A DNA stretch of 64,000 nucleotides from Pseudomonas sp. B33.4 (GTDB lineage Bacteria > Pseudomonadota > Gammaproteobacteria > Pseudomonadales > Pseudomonadaceae): positions 1,417,001 to 1,481,000 of the forward strand of contig NZ_CP140706.1 in assembly GCF_034555375.1 (NCBI RefSeq). Direction: 5' to 3'. Each line of letters begins with the position of its first letter. Positions within the stretch are counted from its first letter, which is position 1. Below the pieces are notes generated by a model, which did not search any database, had not been told where the DNA came from, and saw only the letters and a program-made list of their open reading frames with translations. Positions 17,246 through 26,550 of the stretch are shown here, piece by piece. A program made the translations under genes and the position numbers.

Positions 17246-18595
17246 ATGCAGAACTCGACCCAAGCGGCGAATGCCTGGCGCATTCTGTTCCTGCTGTTCC
17301 TTGCCAACCTGTTCAACTTCTTCGACCGCACCATTCCAGCGATCATTATCGAGCCGATCCGTATGGAATGGCACCTCAGCGATTTTCAACTGGGGATCGT
17401 CGGCACCGCCTTCACCATTGTTTACGCCATCGCCGGATTGCCGCTGGGGCGGATGGCCGACACCGGTTCGCGCAGCAAACTGATGGGCTGGGGCCTGGCG
17501 ACGTGGAGCGCGCTGACGGCGGTTAACGGCCTGGTCGGCAGTTTCTGGAGTTTCCTGATCGTGCGCATGGGCATTGGCATCGGCGAAGCCAGTTATGCGC
17601 CAGCGGCCAACTCGCTGATCGGTGACCTGTTTCCAGCACACCGTCGGGCGCGGGCCATGGGTATTTTCATGCTCGGTCTGCCGCTGGGGCTATTGCTGGC
17701 GTTCTTCACCATCGGCGCGATGGTCAAGGCCTTTGATAGCTGGCGTGCGCCATTCTTCATTGCGGCGGTACCGGGGCTGATCCTGGCGATTTTCATGTTC
17801 TTCATCAAAGAGCCGAAGCGCGGTGCGGCGGAAACCGTGCAGGTCTCGCAAGAGAAAGTCGACAAGCCGATCCGGCGGATTCTGGCGGTGCCGACCTTTC
17901 TCTGGCTGGTGATGGCCGGGTTGTGCTTCAACTTCGCGACCTATGCCTGCAACTCGTTTCTGGTGCCGATGCTGCAGCGCTATTTCCTCATGCCGTTGCA
18001 GGAAGCGGCAGTGGCCACCGGCATGATCGTTGGCGTGACCGGGCTGGTCGGGTTGACGCTGGGTGGCTGGATTGCTGACAAGATTCACCAGCGTGTGGCC
18101 AATGGGCGGCTGTTGTTCGCGGCGTTCAGCCTGATTATCTCGACCTTGTGCACGGCGTGGGCGCTGCATTCAGGACGCATTGAGATTGGTGTATTTGTCG
18201 CGGTGTTCAGCGTCGGCTGGCTGTTTGCCTACAACTTCTACACCTGCGTTTACACGGCGATTCAAGACGTGGTCGAGCCGCGCCTGCGGGCGACGGCGAT
18301 GGCGCTGTTCTTTGCCGGGTTGTATTTGCTCGGCGGTGGTTTGGGGCCGGTGGTGGTCGGTGGTCTGTCGGATCATTTTGCGCATACCGCGATGGCGGCG
18401 GCCGGGGCTGAGCAGATGACCGAGGCGTTCAAGGCTGTCGGGTTGCATGATGCGATGTACCTGATACCGGTGGCGCTGTTCCTGACGATGGTGTTTCTGT
18501 TTCTAGCGGCGCGGTGTTTTGTGCGCGATGCGCAGCGGATGAAGGAAGGGTTGGTTGCTGTGGTTGAGCCAGAAGTTGCAGTAGCGACTGCCTAA
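17246..18595 (+). CDS. MFS transporter, spinster-like
   Basis: A 449-residue major facilitator with 12 predicted membrane segments. The N-terminal half has NLFNFFDRTIPAIIIEPIRMEWHLSDFQLGI and the loop 2-3 motif GRMADTGSRSKLMGWG, and the sequence ESYAPAANSLIGDLFPAHRRARAMGIF follows helix 4. The FFDR...GIVGTAFTIVYAIAGLPLGRMAD pattern is that of spinster/hexuronate-type carriers that export or import amphiphilic acids. RBS AAAGAGACGG precedes the ATG. It stands alone with a REP doublet after it. The substrate is unknown. Confidence 0.85.
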   Translation: MQNSTQAANAWRILFLLFLANLFNFFDRTIPAIIIEPIRMEWHLSDFQLGIVGTAFTIVYAIAGLPLGRMADTGSRSKLMGWGLATWSALTAVNGLVGSFWSFLIVRMGIGIGEASYAPAANSLIGDLFPAHRRARAMGIFMLGLPLGLLLAFFTIGAMVKAFDSWRAPFFIAAVPGLILAIFMFFIKEPKRGAAETVQVSQEKVDKPIRRILAVPTFLWLVMAGLCFNFATYACNSFLVPMLQRYFLMPLQEAAVATGMIVGVTGLVGLTLGGWIADKIHQRVANGRLLFAAFSLIISTLCTAWALHSGRIEIGVFVAVFSVGWLFAYNFYTCVYTAIQDVVEPRLRATAMALFFAGLYLLGGGLGPVVVGGLSDHFAHTAMAAAGAEQMTEAFKAVGLHDAMYLIPVALFLTMVFLFLAARCFVRDAQRMKEGLVAVVEPEVAVATA

Positions 18596-18598
18596 CCG

Positions 18599-18667
18599 CT
18601 ATCGCGAGCAGGCTCACTCCTACAGGGGAACACATTCCAACTGTAGGAGTGAGCCTGCTCGCGATAG
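18599..18667. repeat. REP doublet (family TGTAGGAGTGAGCC)
   Basis: Perfect 27-bp arms (18599-18625 and 18641-18667), between the convergent MFS and rapA genes. Confidence 0.9.
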
Positions 18668-18705
18668 AGCCATCAGCATCAGCTGAAAAATCACAGGCAA
18701 CAAAA

Positions 18706-18729
18706 AAGGCCCGCATCACTGCGGGCCTT
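18706..18729 (-). terminator. terminator of rapA (probably bidirectional)
   Basis: A 10-bp GC-rich stem AAGGCCCGCA / TGCGGGCCTT with a 4-nt loop. On the minus strand it is followed by TTTTGTTG. Confidence 0.85.
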
Positions 18730-18757
18730 CTTGTTTTCAGCGCTGGAGCAGGGCAGT

Positions 18758-21604
18758 TTAGCCCGCTACCAACACCCGAATCGCTTCCAGTCGCAACGCA
18801 GCCTTATCCAGCATCGCCAGACCCTGCTCACGCTGTTGGCGCAGCGCATCCAGTTCGCTGTCACGCACGGTCGGGTTGACCGCTTGCAACGCAGTCAGGC
18901 GCGCCAGTTCTTCGTCGGTGTCGGCCGCCAGACGGCGACGGGCCTCGGCCACGCGCTCGGCGTGACGTGGGGCGATCTTGTCTTCACCGGCGTTGATCCG
19001 TGGCGTCAGCTGATCACGCTGGGCCTGGATGAACTTGTTGGCGCTGGCACGCGGCACGCTTTCCAGCTGGTCGTTCAGGGTTTCAAACGAGACGCGAGCC
19101 GAGAGGTCGTTGCCGTTGGCATCGAGCAGGCAGCGCAGGGCGGCCGGCGGCAGGTAACGGCCCAGTTGCAGCGAACGCGGGGCAACCACTTCGCTGACAT
19201 ACAGCAATTCCAGCAGTACGGTGCCCGGCTTCAGTGCCTTGTTCTTGATCAGCGCGACGGCGGTGTTGCCCATCGAACCGGACAGCACCAGGTCCATGCC
19301 GCCCTGCACCATCGGGTGTTCCCAGGTGATGAACTGCATGTCTTCGCGCGACAGCGCCTGATTGCGGTCGTAAGTGATGGTCACGCCTTCGTCGTCGCCC
19401 AGCGGGAAACTGGCGTCGAGCATCTTCTCGCTCGGCTTGAGGATCAGGGCGTTTTCCGAATGGTCTTCGCTGTCGATGCCGAATGCGTCGAACAGGGTTT
19501 CCATGTAGATCGGCAGGGCGAACTGATCGTCTTGCTCAAGAATGTCCTCGACCAGCGCTTCACCTTCGCCCGCGCCGCCGGAGTTGAGCTCCAGCAGACG
19601 GTCACGGCCGGTGTGCAGCTCGGCTTCCAGACGCTCGCGCTCGCTGCGCGCTTCGTCGATCAGCGCTTGCCACTCGCCGTCGTCAGCCTCTTCGAGCAGC
19701 GGCAGCAGGCGCGGGCCGAACTGATGCTGCAAGGCATTGCCGGTCGGGCACGTGTTGAGGAACGCGTTCAGCGCTTCGTGGTACCACTGGAACAGGCGCT
19801 CTTGCGGGCTGGTTTCCAGGTACGGCACGTGCAGTTCGATGATGTGCTTCTGGCCGATCCGGTCGAGTCGACCGATACGCTGCTCGAGCAGGTCCGGGTG
19901 TGACGGCAGATCGAACAGCACCAGGTGATGAGCGAACTGGAAGTTACGACCTTCACTGCCGATTTCCGAGCAGATCAGCACTTGCGCGCCAAACTCTTCA
20001 TCCGCGAAGTAGGCGGCGGCGCGGTCACGCTCAAGGATGTTCATGCCTTCATGGAACACCGTGGCCGGGATGCCGGAACGCACGCGCAAGGCGTCTTCCA
20101 GGTCCATCGCGGTTTCGGCGTGGGCGCAGATCACCAGCACTTTGGTGCGTTTGAGCATTTTCAGCTGATCGATCAGCCACTCGACGCGCGGGTCGAATTT
20201 CCACCAGCGCTCTTCTTCGCTGGCGTCCGGTTGCGCCTGGAAGCTGACTTCCGGGTACAGCTCGGCGTGTTCGCCCAGCGGCAGTTCGAGGTATTCGTCC
20301 GGGCACGGCAGCGGGTACGGATGCAGTTTGCGCTCCGGGAAACCCTGCACGGCAGCACGGGTATTACGGAACAGCACGCGGCCAGTGCCGTGGCGATCGA
20401 GCAGTTCACGCACGAGGCGCGCGCTGGCTTCGGTGTCGCCATCGTTGACCGCAGTGAGCAAGGCTTCGCCTTCGTTGCCGAGGAAACCCTGAATGGTCTT
20501 GTGTGCCTTGGCCGAGAGACGGCCCTTGTCGAGCAGCTCCTGCACGGCTTCGGCCACCGGGCGATAGTTGTCGCTCTCGGCGCGGAACGCAGCCAGGTCG
20601 TGGAAACGGTTTGGATCGAGCAAGCGCAGACGGGCGAAGTGGCTGTCCTGACCGAGTTGTTCCGGGGTAGCGGTGAGCAGCAACACGCCCGGGATGGTTT
20701 CCGCCAGTTGCTCGACCAGGGTGTATTCCGGGCTGGCCTTTTCTTCGTGCCAGACCAGGTGGTGCGCTTCGTCGACCACCAGCAGATCCCAACCGGCAGC
20801 GAACAGTGCGTCCTGCGCTTTCTCGTCGTCGACCAGCCATTCCAGCGCTACCAGCGCCAGTTGGGTGTCTTCGAACGGGTTGCTGGCATCGCTTTCGATA
20901 AAGCGTTCTTCGTCGAACAGCGCGACCTGCAGGTTGAAGCGGCGGCGCATCTCCACCAGCCACTGGTGCTGAAGGTTTTCCGGGACGAGGATCAGCACGC
21001 GGCTGGCGCGGCCCGAGAGCAGTTGGCGATGGATCACCAGACCGGCTTCGATCGTTTTACCCAGACCCACTTCGTCCGCCAGCAATACACGTGGCGCGAT
21101 ACGGTCGGCGACTTCACGGGCGATGTGCAACTGGTGCGCGATCGGTTGCGCACGCACGCCGCCCAGGCCCCAGAGCGAAGATTGCAACTGGCGGCTGGTG
21201 TGTTCGAGGGTGTTGTAACGCAGCGAGAACCACGCCAGCGGGTCGATCTGCCCGGCGAACAGACGGTCGCTGGCCAGACGGAACTGGATGAAGTTCGACA
21301 GCTGGGTTTCCGGCAGGGTGACGGCTTCGTTCTGCCCGTTGAGACCGTGATAGACCATCAGCCCGTCGACATCGTCGACTTGCTGCACGGTCATCTTCCA
21401 GCCTTCGAAGTGGGTAATGCTGTCACCCGGCGAGAACCGCACGCGGGTCAGGGGCGCATTCCGTAGCGCGTACTGGCGGGTTTCGCCAGTGGCCGGGTAA
21501 AGCACGGTCAACAAGCGGCCGTCCTGTGCCAGAACGGTGCCTAAACCAAGCTCTGCTTCGCTGTCACTGATCCAGCGTTGCCCCGGTTGATACTGCTGCG
21601 CCAT
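18758..21604 (-). CDS. rapA: RNA polymerase-associated SWI2/SNF2 ATPase RapA (HepA)
   Basis: 948 residues, matching the usual RapA length. After N-terminal Tudor-like domains ([22 protein letters not shown]) come the helicase motifs: [20 protein letters not shown] ([13 protein letters not shown]), III LTATP, and [16 protein letters not shown] with [12 protein letters not shown]. RapA uses ATP to release and recycle RNA polymerase after transcription and helps rescue stalled complexes. The C-terminal spacer and RapA-specific domain are complete. It is monocistronic with its own terminator. Confidence 0.97.
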   Translation of the reverse strand: MAQQYQPGQRWISDSEAELGLGTVLAQDGRLLTVLYPATGETRQYALRNAPLTRVRFSPGDSITHFEGWKMTVQQVDDVDGLMVYHGLNGQNEAVTLPETQLSNFIQFRLASDRLFAGQIDPLAWFSLRYNTLEHTSRQLQSSLWGLGGVRAQPIAHQLHIAREVADRIAPRVLLADEVGLGKTIEAGLVIHRQLLSGRASRVLILVPENLQHQWLVEMRRRFNLQVALFDEERFIESDASNPFEDTQLALVALEWLVDDEKAQDALFAAGWDLLVVDEAHHLVWHEEKASPEYTLVEQLAETIPGVLLLTATPEQLGQDSHFARLRLLDPNRFHDLAAFRAESDNYRPVAEAVQELLDKGRLSAKAHKTIQGFLGNEGEALLTAVNDGDTEASARLVRELLDRHGTGRVLFRNTRAAVQGFPERKLHPYPLPCPDEYLELPLGEHAELYPEVSFQAQPDASEEERWWKFDPRVEWLIDQLKMLKRTKVLVICAHAETAMDLEDALRVRSGIPATVFHEGMNILERDRAAAYFADEEFGAQVLICSEIGSEGRNFQFAHHLVLFDLPSHPDLLEQRIGRLDRIGQKHIIELHVPYLETSPQERLFQWYHEALNAFLNTCPTGNALQHQFGPRLLPLLEEADDGEWQALIDEARSERERLEAELHTGRDRLLELNSGGAGEGEALVEDILEQDDQFALPIYMETLFDAFGIDSEDHSENALILKPSEKMLDASFPLGDDEGVTITYDRNQALSREDMQFITWEHPMVQGGMDLVLSGSMGNTAVALIKNKALKPGTVLLELLYVSEVVAPRSLQLGRYLPPAALRCLLDANGNDLSARVSFETLNDQLESVPRASANKFIQAQRDQLTPRINAGEDKIAPRHAERVAEARRRLAADTDEELARLTALQAVNPTVRDSELDALRQQREQGLAMLDKAALRLEAIRVLVAG

Positions 21605-21678
21605 GCTGCCTGACTCCCACCTTGAAAAAGCGGGCTATCTTAACGGAATGCGACCCTGAGGCCAAAGGAATACTGGGG

Positions 21679-21774
21679 TAGGAGCTGCCGAAGGCTGCGA
21701 TCTTTTGATCTCGGGGGAACACTTGGAACCCGTGTTGTCCCATTAAAAGATCGCAGCCTGCGGCAGCTCCTACA
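21679..21774. repeat. REP doublet (family TGTAGGAGCTGCCG)
   Basis: Inverted arms of about 28 bp with one mismatch (GAA against GCA), in the divergent rapA / 113-aa gene region. Confidence 0.85.
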
Positions 21775-21858
21775 GTGCCAACCCGGTCACAAGTTTGCGA
21801 CCGACGGCTCAAGCCATCATCGCCCAAGCCGATAGCCTGCAGACAGGAGACCCTTTAT

Positions 21859-22200
21859 ATGTTGCCACCGATGCTCCCCCTGAGCGCTGTGCCGATCACT
21901 TCCCAGCAGGATCCGATCCGCCAGCGGCCGGACATTCCGCCGGTGGTGCCGGTGCAGGAAAGCTCCAACGAAAGCACGATCGATCTGCAAAAGCGCGATC
22001 CGGAAGAGGATCGACTGCTGGCGCGTGAAGAGCAGCGCCGCCAGCAGGAGCGTGATCGCCGTCGCCGCGAAGCCGATGAAGACCCGGAAGAACACCTGGC
22101 GGTGCCTGGCACTGAACTCAATGCCGACAACACCGTGCCGGTGGTGCCGCTGATGGAAGATCAGCCGCGTCAGGGCTTGTGGGTCGATATCGAGATCTGA
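21859..22200 (+). CDS. conserved hypothetical protein, charged, 113 aa
   Basis: Starts MLPPMLPLSAVPITSQQDPIRQRPD with an AGGAGA ribosome site 9 nt upstream, which sets the start at 21859. The middle is a strongly charged, probably helical stretch (DRLLAREEQRRQQERDRRRR), and the C-terminus is acidic, ending LWVDIEI. No signal or membrane segment. It is probably largely disordered with a coiled-coil centre. Such proteins recur in Pseudomonas next to rapA without a known role. Confidence 0.72.
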   Translation: MLPPMLPLSAVPITSQQDPIRQRPDIPPVVPVQESSNESTIDLQKRDPEEDRLLAREEQRRQQERDRRRREADEDPEEHLAVPGTELNADNTVPVVPLMEDQPRQGLWVDIEI

Positions 22201-22316
22201 GGCGTTTTACCGCGGGAGGCTAGCCGGCTGGTCAGCGCGCGGCTGAGGCTGCATTATTGGCGCAGTCCTGCCGGTGATGTGGCAGTTGTGATTCTTTCAA
22301 GTGATGTACTGACGCC

Positions 22317-22478
22317 ATGAGCCAAGACGACAAACTGATTGACCTCAGCACTGAGCGCGCCAAGCGTGTGCATGACATTAAAGAGAAGAGGCTTAACGAA
22401 GTGCGCCAGGCGTTCGAGCAGGCGATGCCGCTGGGAAAAACCAAGAAAAAGTCGAAGAACAAGCCGAAAAAGCGTTGA
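22317..22478 (+). CDS. very small basic hypothetical protein, 53 aa
   Basis: A short open frame starting MSQDDKLIDLSTERAKRVHD, continuing with an amphipathic charged helix and ending in a Lys-rich tail (KTKKKSKNKPKKR). A hairpin terminator directly follows at 22485-22504, which supports a real transcription unit. The Shine-Dalgarno match is weak. The basic tail suggests RNA or DNA contact, but that is only inference. Confidence 0.6.
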   Translation: MSQDDKLIDLSTERAKRVHDIKEKRLNEVRQAFEQAMPLGKTKKKSKNKPKKR

Positions 22479-22484
22479 TCTGCC

Positions 22485-22504
22485 CCTGCATCTGTTGATG
22501 CAGG
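22485..22504 (+). terminator. terminator after the 53-aa gene
   Basis: An 8-bp stem CCTGCATC / GATGCAGG with a TGTT loop, then TCATTTAATTT. Confidence 0.7.
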
Positions 22505-22544
22505 TCATTTAATTTCCCTCCTTTATCTCCCTTCCTTGCTGGTA

Positions 22545-22558
22545 TTGATCCCGGTCAA
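22545..22558 (+). promoter_or_regulatory. ANR/FNR-type box upstream of ccoM
   Basis: TTGAT-CCCG-GTCAA fits the FNR/ANR consensus TTGAT-N4-ATCAA with one mismatch. It is centred about 73 bp before the ccoM start, which suits low-oxygen activation of a cbb3 oxidase subunit. Confidence 0.7.
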
Positions 22559-22623
22559 TTTGTGCGCCTGTGTGTTTGGTAACTTAGGTCCATCGCAGCA
22601 GAGCAGGGGCCAGGAGGCCAGTC

Positions 22624-22737
22624 ATGTTTTTCGATAACGTGGTGTTTGCCGGGGTCCTGACTGTAGGGCTGATGGTTCTGTTTTTTGCAGGGTTTGGATT
22701 TTTTATCTGGAAGGATGCGAATAAGCGCAAGAAGTGA
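22624..22737 (+). CDS. ccoM: cytochrome cbb3 oxidase small subunit CcoM, 37 aa
   Basis: A 37-residue single-span membrane protein beginning MFFDNVVFAGVLTVGLMVLF and ending GFFIWKDANKRKK. This pattern (short N-terminus, one hydrophobic helix, then FIWKD and a basic tail) matches CcoM, the extra subunit found in Pseudomonas cbb3 oxidases that helps assembly and stability. A perfect GGAGG site lies 6 nt before the ATG. A strong terminator follows, and an ANR-type box precedes it. It is encoded away from the ccoNOQP genes, as in other pseudomonads. Confidence 0.88.
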   Translation: MFFDNVVFAGVLTVGLMVLFFAGFGFFIWKDANKRKK

Positions 22738-22770
22738 TTCTTCTGGATTGATGAGCACGCAAGGCATTTT

Positions 22771-22799
22771 GGGGCGACTTCGGTTGCCCCTTTTTTTTT
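22771..22799 (+). terminator. ccoM terminator
   Basis: Stem GGGGCGAC / GGTTGCCCC around TTC, followed by nine T residues. Confidence 0.9.
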
Positions 22800-22839
22800 G
22801 CCTTGGCGGCCTGTGGGCCGACCAGGCTTTGGGTGGTTT

Positions 22840-23145
22840 TGTGTGTATATCCGTTTTTTCGGAGGTTGCCACTGGCGGTTTCGCCCTTACGGCGACTCAC
22901 TTTTTTACAAGCGCCTAAAAAAGTAAGCAAAAAACGCTTGCTCCTACGTGCGGCCCGCTCGCTGGGGCTCGGGGTTCCTTCGCTGCGGGATCGATCCGGG
23001 CGCAGCGCCTACGGTTTGCTTCGCTGCACCTCCTCTCGCTGTGTTTGGCTGCGCCAAACGGTCGCTGCGCTCCCACGCCCGGATCAATCCCTCCACTCAG
23101 CCTGCCGACGTCGTTCGTGGATCAAGATCAAGAGCAGGCGAGCTG
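22840..23145 (+). repeat. large intergenic repeat, left copy of an inverted pair
   Basis: Shares many blocks with the reverse complement of 23480-23795: ATATCCGTT, CTGGCGGTTTCGC, CTTACGGCGACTCAC and the exact block CGCCTACGGTTTGCTTCGCT followed by GCACCTCCTCTCG. It contains open frames, but their translations resemble the repeat rather than a known protein. No transposase is visible. It behaves like a non-coding element seen at many sites in fluorescent pseudomonads. Confidence 0.7.
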
Positions 23146-23206
23146 ACACTCGGCCTTGAGTGGTGAAGGGCGGGGCGTGGTCGGCTTTGGGTTTGTGGTG
23201 GATTCG

Positions 23207-23466
23207 CCCCTTACCCCAGCCCTCTCCCGAGGAAGAGGGAGCCGATTTTTGAGCTTTTCAAAATGTGTGTTCGACTCGGTATTTCACGTCGGCGTAGCTC
23301 TCCCAAACACCTCGGCCAGTCCCCTCTCCCTCCGGGAGAGGGCTAGGGTGAGGGGCTTTTGATCTGTTTCGGAATCTGGGTTCGACTCGGTATTTCAAGT
23401 CGGCGTAGCTCCCCCAGACACCACGGTCAGTTCCCTCTCCCTCCGGGAGAGGGCTAGGGTGAGGGG
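23207..23466. repeat. tandem/inverted 'CCCTCACCC-AGCCCTCTCCC' repeat cluster A
   Basis: Begins with TTACCCCAGCCCTCTCCC and ends with GGGAGAGGGCTAGGGTGAGG, so the ends are inverted. Inside, a unit starting TTCGACTCGG at 23270 recurs at 23381 (period 111 bp). The same family is at 47240-47489 and 61834-62034. Confidence 0.8.
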
Positions 23467-23479
23467 CTTTTGATCTGGC

Positions 23480-23795
23480 TCTTGATCTTGCTTCGGCTTT
23501 TGATTTTTTGCCCCATCGGCAGGCCGAGCGGAGGTGTTCATCCGGGGGTAGGCGCGCAGCGCCGTGCGGCGCAGCCGCATACATCGAGAGGAGGTGCAGC
23601 GAAGCAAACCGTAGGCGATGCCCCCGGATGGACACCGTAGCGAGGGAACACTGAGCCTCAGCGAAGTGCCGTACGCCGGGGCAAAGCCTTTTGGGTTACC
23701 TTTTCGGCGTTTGGAAAAGGTGACTCGCTGTAAGAGCGAAACCGCCAGCGGCAACACCCGCAGCAACGGATATGCCCACAAACCAAACCCAAACC
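23480..23795 (-). repeat. large intergenic repeat, right (inverted) copy
   Basis: An imperfect inverted copy of 22840-23145, which places cluster A in the centre of a potential 1-kb stem-loop. The shared 20-bp block here is AGCGAAGCAAACCGTAGGCG. No coding content is supported. Confidence 0.7.
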
Positions 23796-23800
23796 AAAAA

Positions 23801-23830
23801 AAAGGCGCGATCCCCAAGAATCGCGCCTTT
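23801..23830 (-). terminator. pitA terminator
   Basis: An AAAGGCGCGAT / TCGCGCCTTT stem 18 bp after the pitA stop, followed on the minus strand by a run of T and GGTTTGG. Confidence 0.85.
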
Positions 23831-23847
23831 CTCGTTTCAGCTATCGA

Positions 23848-25323
23848 TCAACTACCCAGCGCCTTCGAAGCCAGCCAGAACAAACCAGCCGACAGCGCAA
23901 CCGTCGCCGGCAAGGTCAACACCCAAGCCAACAGAATCGTGCGAACCGTGCCACCCTGCAGGCCGCTCTTGTTGGCGACCATGGTGCCAGCCACACCCGA
24001 GGACAGGACGTGAGTGGTGGACACAGGCAGGCTGAAAATGTTGGCCAGGCCAATCATGGTGGCAGCAGTGATCTGAGCCGACATGCCTTGGGCATAGGTC
24101 ATGCCTTGCTTGCCGATCTTCTCGCCGATGGTCAGTACCACACGTTTCCAGCCGACCATGGTGCCCAGACCCAAGGCCAGTGCCACCGCCAGAATCACCC
24201 AGAACGGGGCGTATTCGGTGGTGGTGGTCAGGTCTTTGCGCAGCTTGTCCAGGTCAGCCTTTTCGCGGGACTCAAGGCCCGGCAGCTTGGCGACCTTCTT
24301 CGCGGTGTCGTCCAGACACAGCAGGTAGCGACGAACTTCGATGCGGCTTTCAGACGGCAGCGAGTGGTAGTCCGTTACACCTTTAAGGGTGTGCAGCAAG
24401 GCAGCGATGGTCGGTTCGGTCTGCTGCGGGTTGCAGCTGAATTTTTCCGGCAGGTCGCCTTCTACACTTTTGCCCAGTGCCAGGAACTCGCCGAGGGTGG
24501 CGGAGTTACGCTGGTAGAACTGGCTCAGGTGCAGTGTCGCATCGCGAGTACGTTCGATCTGGTAGGTGGTGCTGTTCAGGTCGAGTACGAACTGTGCGGG
24601 CACGATACCGATCAGCACGAGCATGATCAGGCCGATACCTTTCTGACCGTCGTTGGAGCCGTGCACGAAGCTCATGGCCATGGCGGACATGATCAACATC
24701 AGGCGGTTCCAGAACGGCGGGTGCTTCTTGTCGTCGATCTTGCGACGCTGTTCCGGCGTCTTGTGCATCTTCGACAGCGGGCGCCACCATTTAAGGCCGA
24801 TCAACACCAGTGCCGCGACCAGGAAACCCGCCATCGGCGAAAACACCAGCGAGGCGCCGATATCGATCGCTTTCTGCCAGTTCACGCCGTCGGCCAACGG
24901 AATATCGTTGATCAAGGCGTTGGCCAGGCCGACACCGAGGATCGAGCCGATCAAGGTGTGCGAGCTGGAAGCCGGGATACCGAAGTACCAGGTGCCCAGG
25001 TTCCAGGCGATTGCCGCGGCGAGCAACGAGAACACCATCGCCAGACCATGGCCGGTGTTCACATTGATCAGCAGTTCAACCGGGAGCAAATGGACGATGG
25101 CATACGCCACGCCAACGCCACCCAGCAGCACGCCGAGGAAATTGAACACACCGGAAAAGAACACCGCCAGGTGGGGCGGCATGGCTTTGGTGTAGATAAC
25201 AGTGGCTACCGCGTTAGCGGTGTCATGAAATCCATTGATGAACTCGAAGGCGAGGACAAACGTCAGGGCGAGCAAGAGGCTCACAAGCACCCAAGCATCC
25301 AGTCCGCTGAATAAATCGATCAT
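23848..25323 (-). CDS. pitA: low-affinity inorganic phosphate transporter (PiT family)
   Basis: 491 residues, like E. coli PitA. The two PiT signature repeats are present: EFINGFHDTANAVATVIYT near residue 27 and SFVHGSNDGQKGIGLIM near 220. Ten or more membrane segments surround a central cytoplasmic loop of about 100 residues (STTYQIERTRDATL to DLRKDLTTT). The C-terminus carries the paired SAQITAATMIGLANIFSLPVSTTHVLSSGVAG repeat of SSSHT. It imports metal-phosphate complexes with protons. It is monocistronic with a strong terminator. No Pho box was recognised upstream, in line with constitutive use. Confidence 0.95.
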   Translation of the reverse strand: MIDLFSGLDAWVLVSLLLALTFVLAFEFINGFHDTANAVATVIYTKAMPPHLAVFFSGVFNFLGVLLGGVGVAYAIVHLLPVELLINVNTGHGLAMVFSLLAAAIAWNLGTWYFGIPASSSHTLIGSILGVGLANALINDIPLADGVNWQKAIDIGASLVFSPMAGFLVAALVLIGLKWWRPLSKMHKTPEQRRKIDDKKHPPFWNRLMLIMSAMAMSFVHGSNDGQKGIGLIMLVLIGIVPAQFVLDLNSTTYQIERTRDATLHLSQFYQRNSATLGEFLALGKSVEGDLPEKFSCNPQQTEPTIAALLHTLKGVTDYHSLPSESRIEVRRYLLCLDDTAKKVAKLPGLESREKADLDKLRKDLTTTTEYAPFWVILAVALALGLGTMVGWKRVVLTIGEKIGKQGMTYAQGMSAQITAATMIGLANIFSLPVSTTHVLSSGVAGTMVANKSGLQGGTVRTILLAWVLTLPATVALSAGLFWLASKALGS

Positions 25324-25697
25324 GAAGGTTTTCTGACCCGGTCGTAAGGGGGCGCGATTATGCCAGAAAAGACTGGAAATCGATCCCCTACCTGCTCATC
25401 GGTTACACACTTCTTCGATTTAATTTGTTGCAGCACATGAAAACCAAGCGTTGTGCAGGGTTTTTCAAGTGGTTGATTTACTTGATAAAACACTGAATTT
25501 GCAGATGATTTAAGCGAGGCAGCAAGGTATCAAACGCTTGTCTGAAATATCTGTGAAACCTGTAGGACGCCCGTTCTCAGTCGGCCAGACCGGGTCATGG
25601 CCGCTGCCCGCGGGTAGCGGGCGCGCAAGGCATCGTCGTTCCACCGCGCTTGTAACCGGTGTGGACGCAAACCTTCAAAAGATACAAAAACCGTGGT
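25324..25697. other. intergenic region between pitA and the 66-aa gene
   Basis: 374 bp that contain the leftward pitA promoter, not resolved by eye. A GC-rich hairpin (CCGCTGCCCGCGGGTAGCGG near 25602-25621) lies about 75 bp after the 66-aa gene and may be its terminator, though no T-run follows. Confidence 0.4.
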
Positions 25698-25898
25698 TCA
25701 AGGCTCTTCGGCTTTGAGTTCCTTTTCGATCTTTTCGATTTCTTGCTTGAAGACCTGATCCTGAACGGTCGGGCGTTTGCGCCACGCTTTGCGTTCCGGT
25801 TCGGGCTGAGCGGCGTAGGTGGTGACTTCCCCGCCGTAAACTTCCTTGTAACGTTGTTCCTGGCGCTCAAGTTCCGCGCGCAGTTCGTCTTTCGTCAC
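25698..25898 (-). CDS. small charged hypothetical protein, 66 aa
   Basis: A GTG start at 25898 is supported by AGGTAG 5 nt upstream; a longer reading from 25976 lacks a ribosome site. The protein opens with [21 protein letters not shown] and has a second charged helix near the end ([17 protein letters not shown]). It is hydrophilic, without cysteine, signal or membrane segment, and probably forms two helices or a short coiled coil. Not recognised; context with pitA gives no clue. Confidence 0.65.
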   Translation of the reverse strand: MTKDELRAELERQEQRYKEVYGGEVTTYAAQPEPERKAWRKRPTVQDQVFKQEIEKIEKELKAEEP

Positions 25899-26550
25899 AG
25901 TGCTACCTGTATGAGTTGAGTTAAATGTCTGGTGAAACGCACTGCAACGAATCGATTGAACGAGGCCACCGAGCACCCAACACCTGGGCAGGTATTGGTG
26001 TAATCAGTGGGGCGATCAAGACTTCCGTGTTACAGGCGGCTACGGCACCAGATAAAAACTGACGCAGCATCAGTTTCCTGTTTCAGCGAGCGCAGGCATT
26101 GCATGAGTGATGCGCGTCAGGCGCTGGCCGGGCTGTTGGCGATGGACATCGCCTCAGCGGGTGACGACCCCGGTGATTAAGAACGAGGTGCCACTGAGGT
26201 GCATTATAGCGGTCGATTCAGGAATGACTATCTTTGCCAAGTTAAAAACGGTTCTGGATGTGTGATTGTTTTGTGACTCGCAACTTTTGTCGCTAGTTGA
26301 AGTGCGTGCTGGCCCTTATTGGGCGAGCGATCGGTTTTTGGCGCCATTTAGTCGAACAACTAAGGCCGTGATTCGGATAACGAGAGAAGTTGAGTAAACC
26401 CGGAAAGGAGCATGAACGGGCCGCAACCGTTGATTGCGATTATCGGTCGACGGTTCGATAATCGCCCGATGTTGCAGGTCCGATGCTTGTGCATTTGTCG
26501 GCAAGCCGCTTGTATAGCCCATTGATCCGTGCCGGATAAAAGGACAAGAA
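25899..26550. other. 652-bp region upstream of pcaR without a supported gene
   Basis: No credible coding sequence. A 25-codon frame at 26104-26181 has no ribosome site. The section 26220-26340 is AT-richer than the surroundings. The PcaR operator at 26437-26464 lies near its right end. A weak GCCC/GGGC hairpin followed by GGTTTTT near 26313-26340 could end a small RNA, but this is too weak to call. Confidence 0.4.
26437..26464. promoter_or_regulatory. PcaR operator upstream of pcaR (autoregulation)
   Basis: Two inverted 9-bp cores, CGATTATCG (26437-26445) and CGATAATCG (26456-26464), with 10 bp between. GTTCGATAATCGC matches the PcaR box described in P. putida. Confidence 0.8.

Noticed and set aside
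26104..26181. A 25-codon frame upstream of pcaR
   Set aside because: No Shine-Dalgarno sequence and no supporting context.
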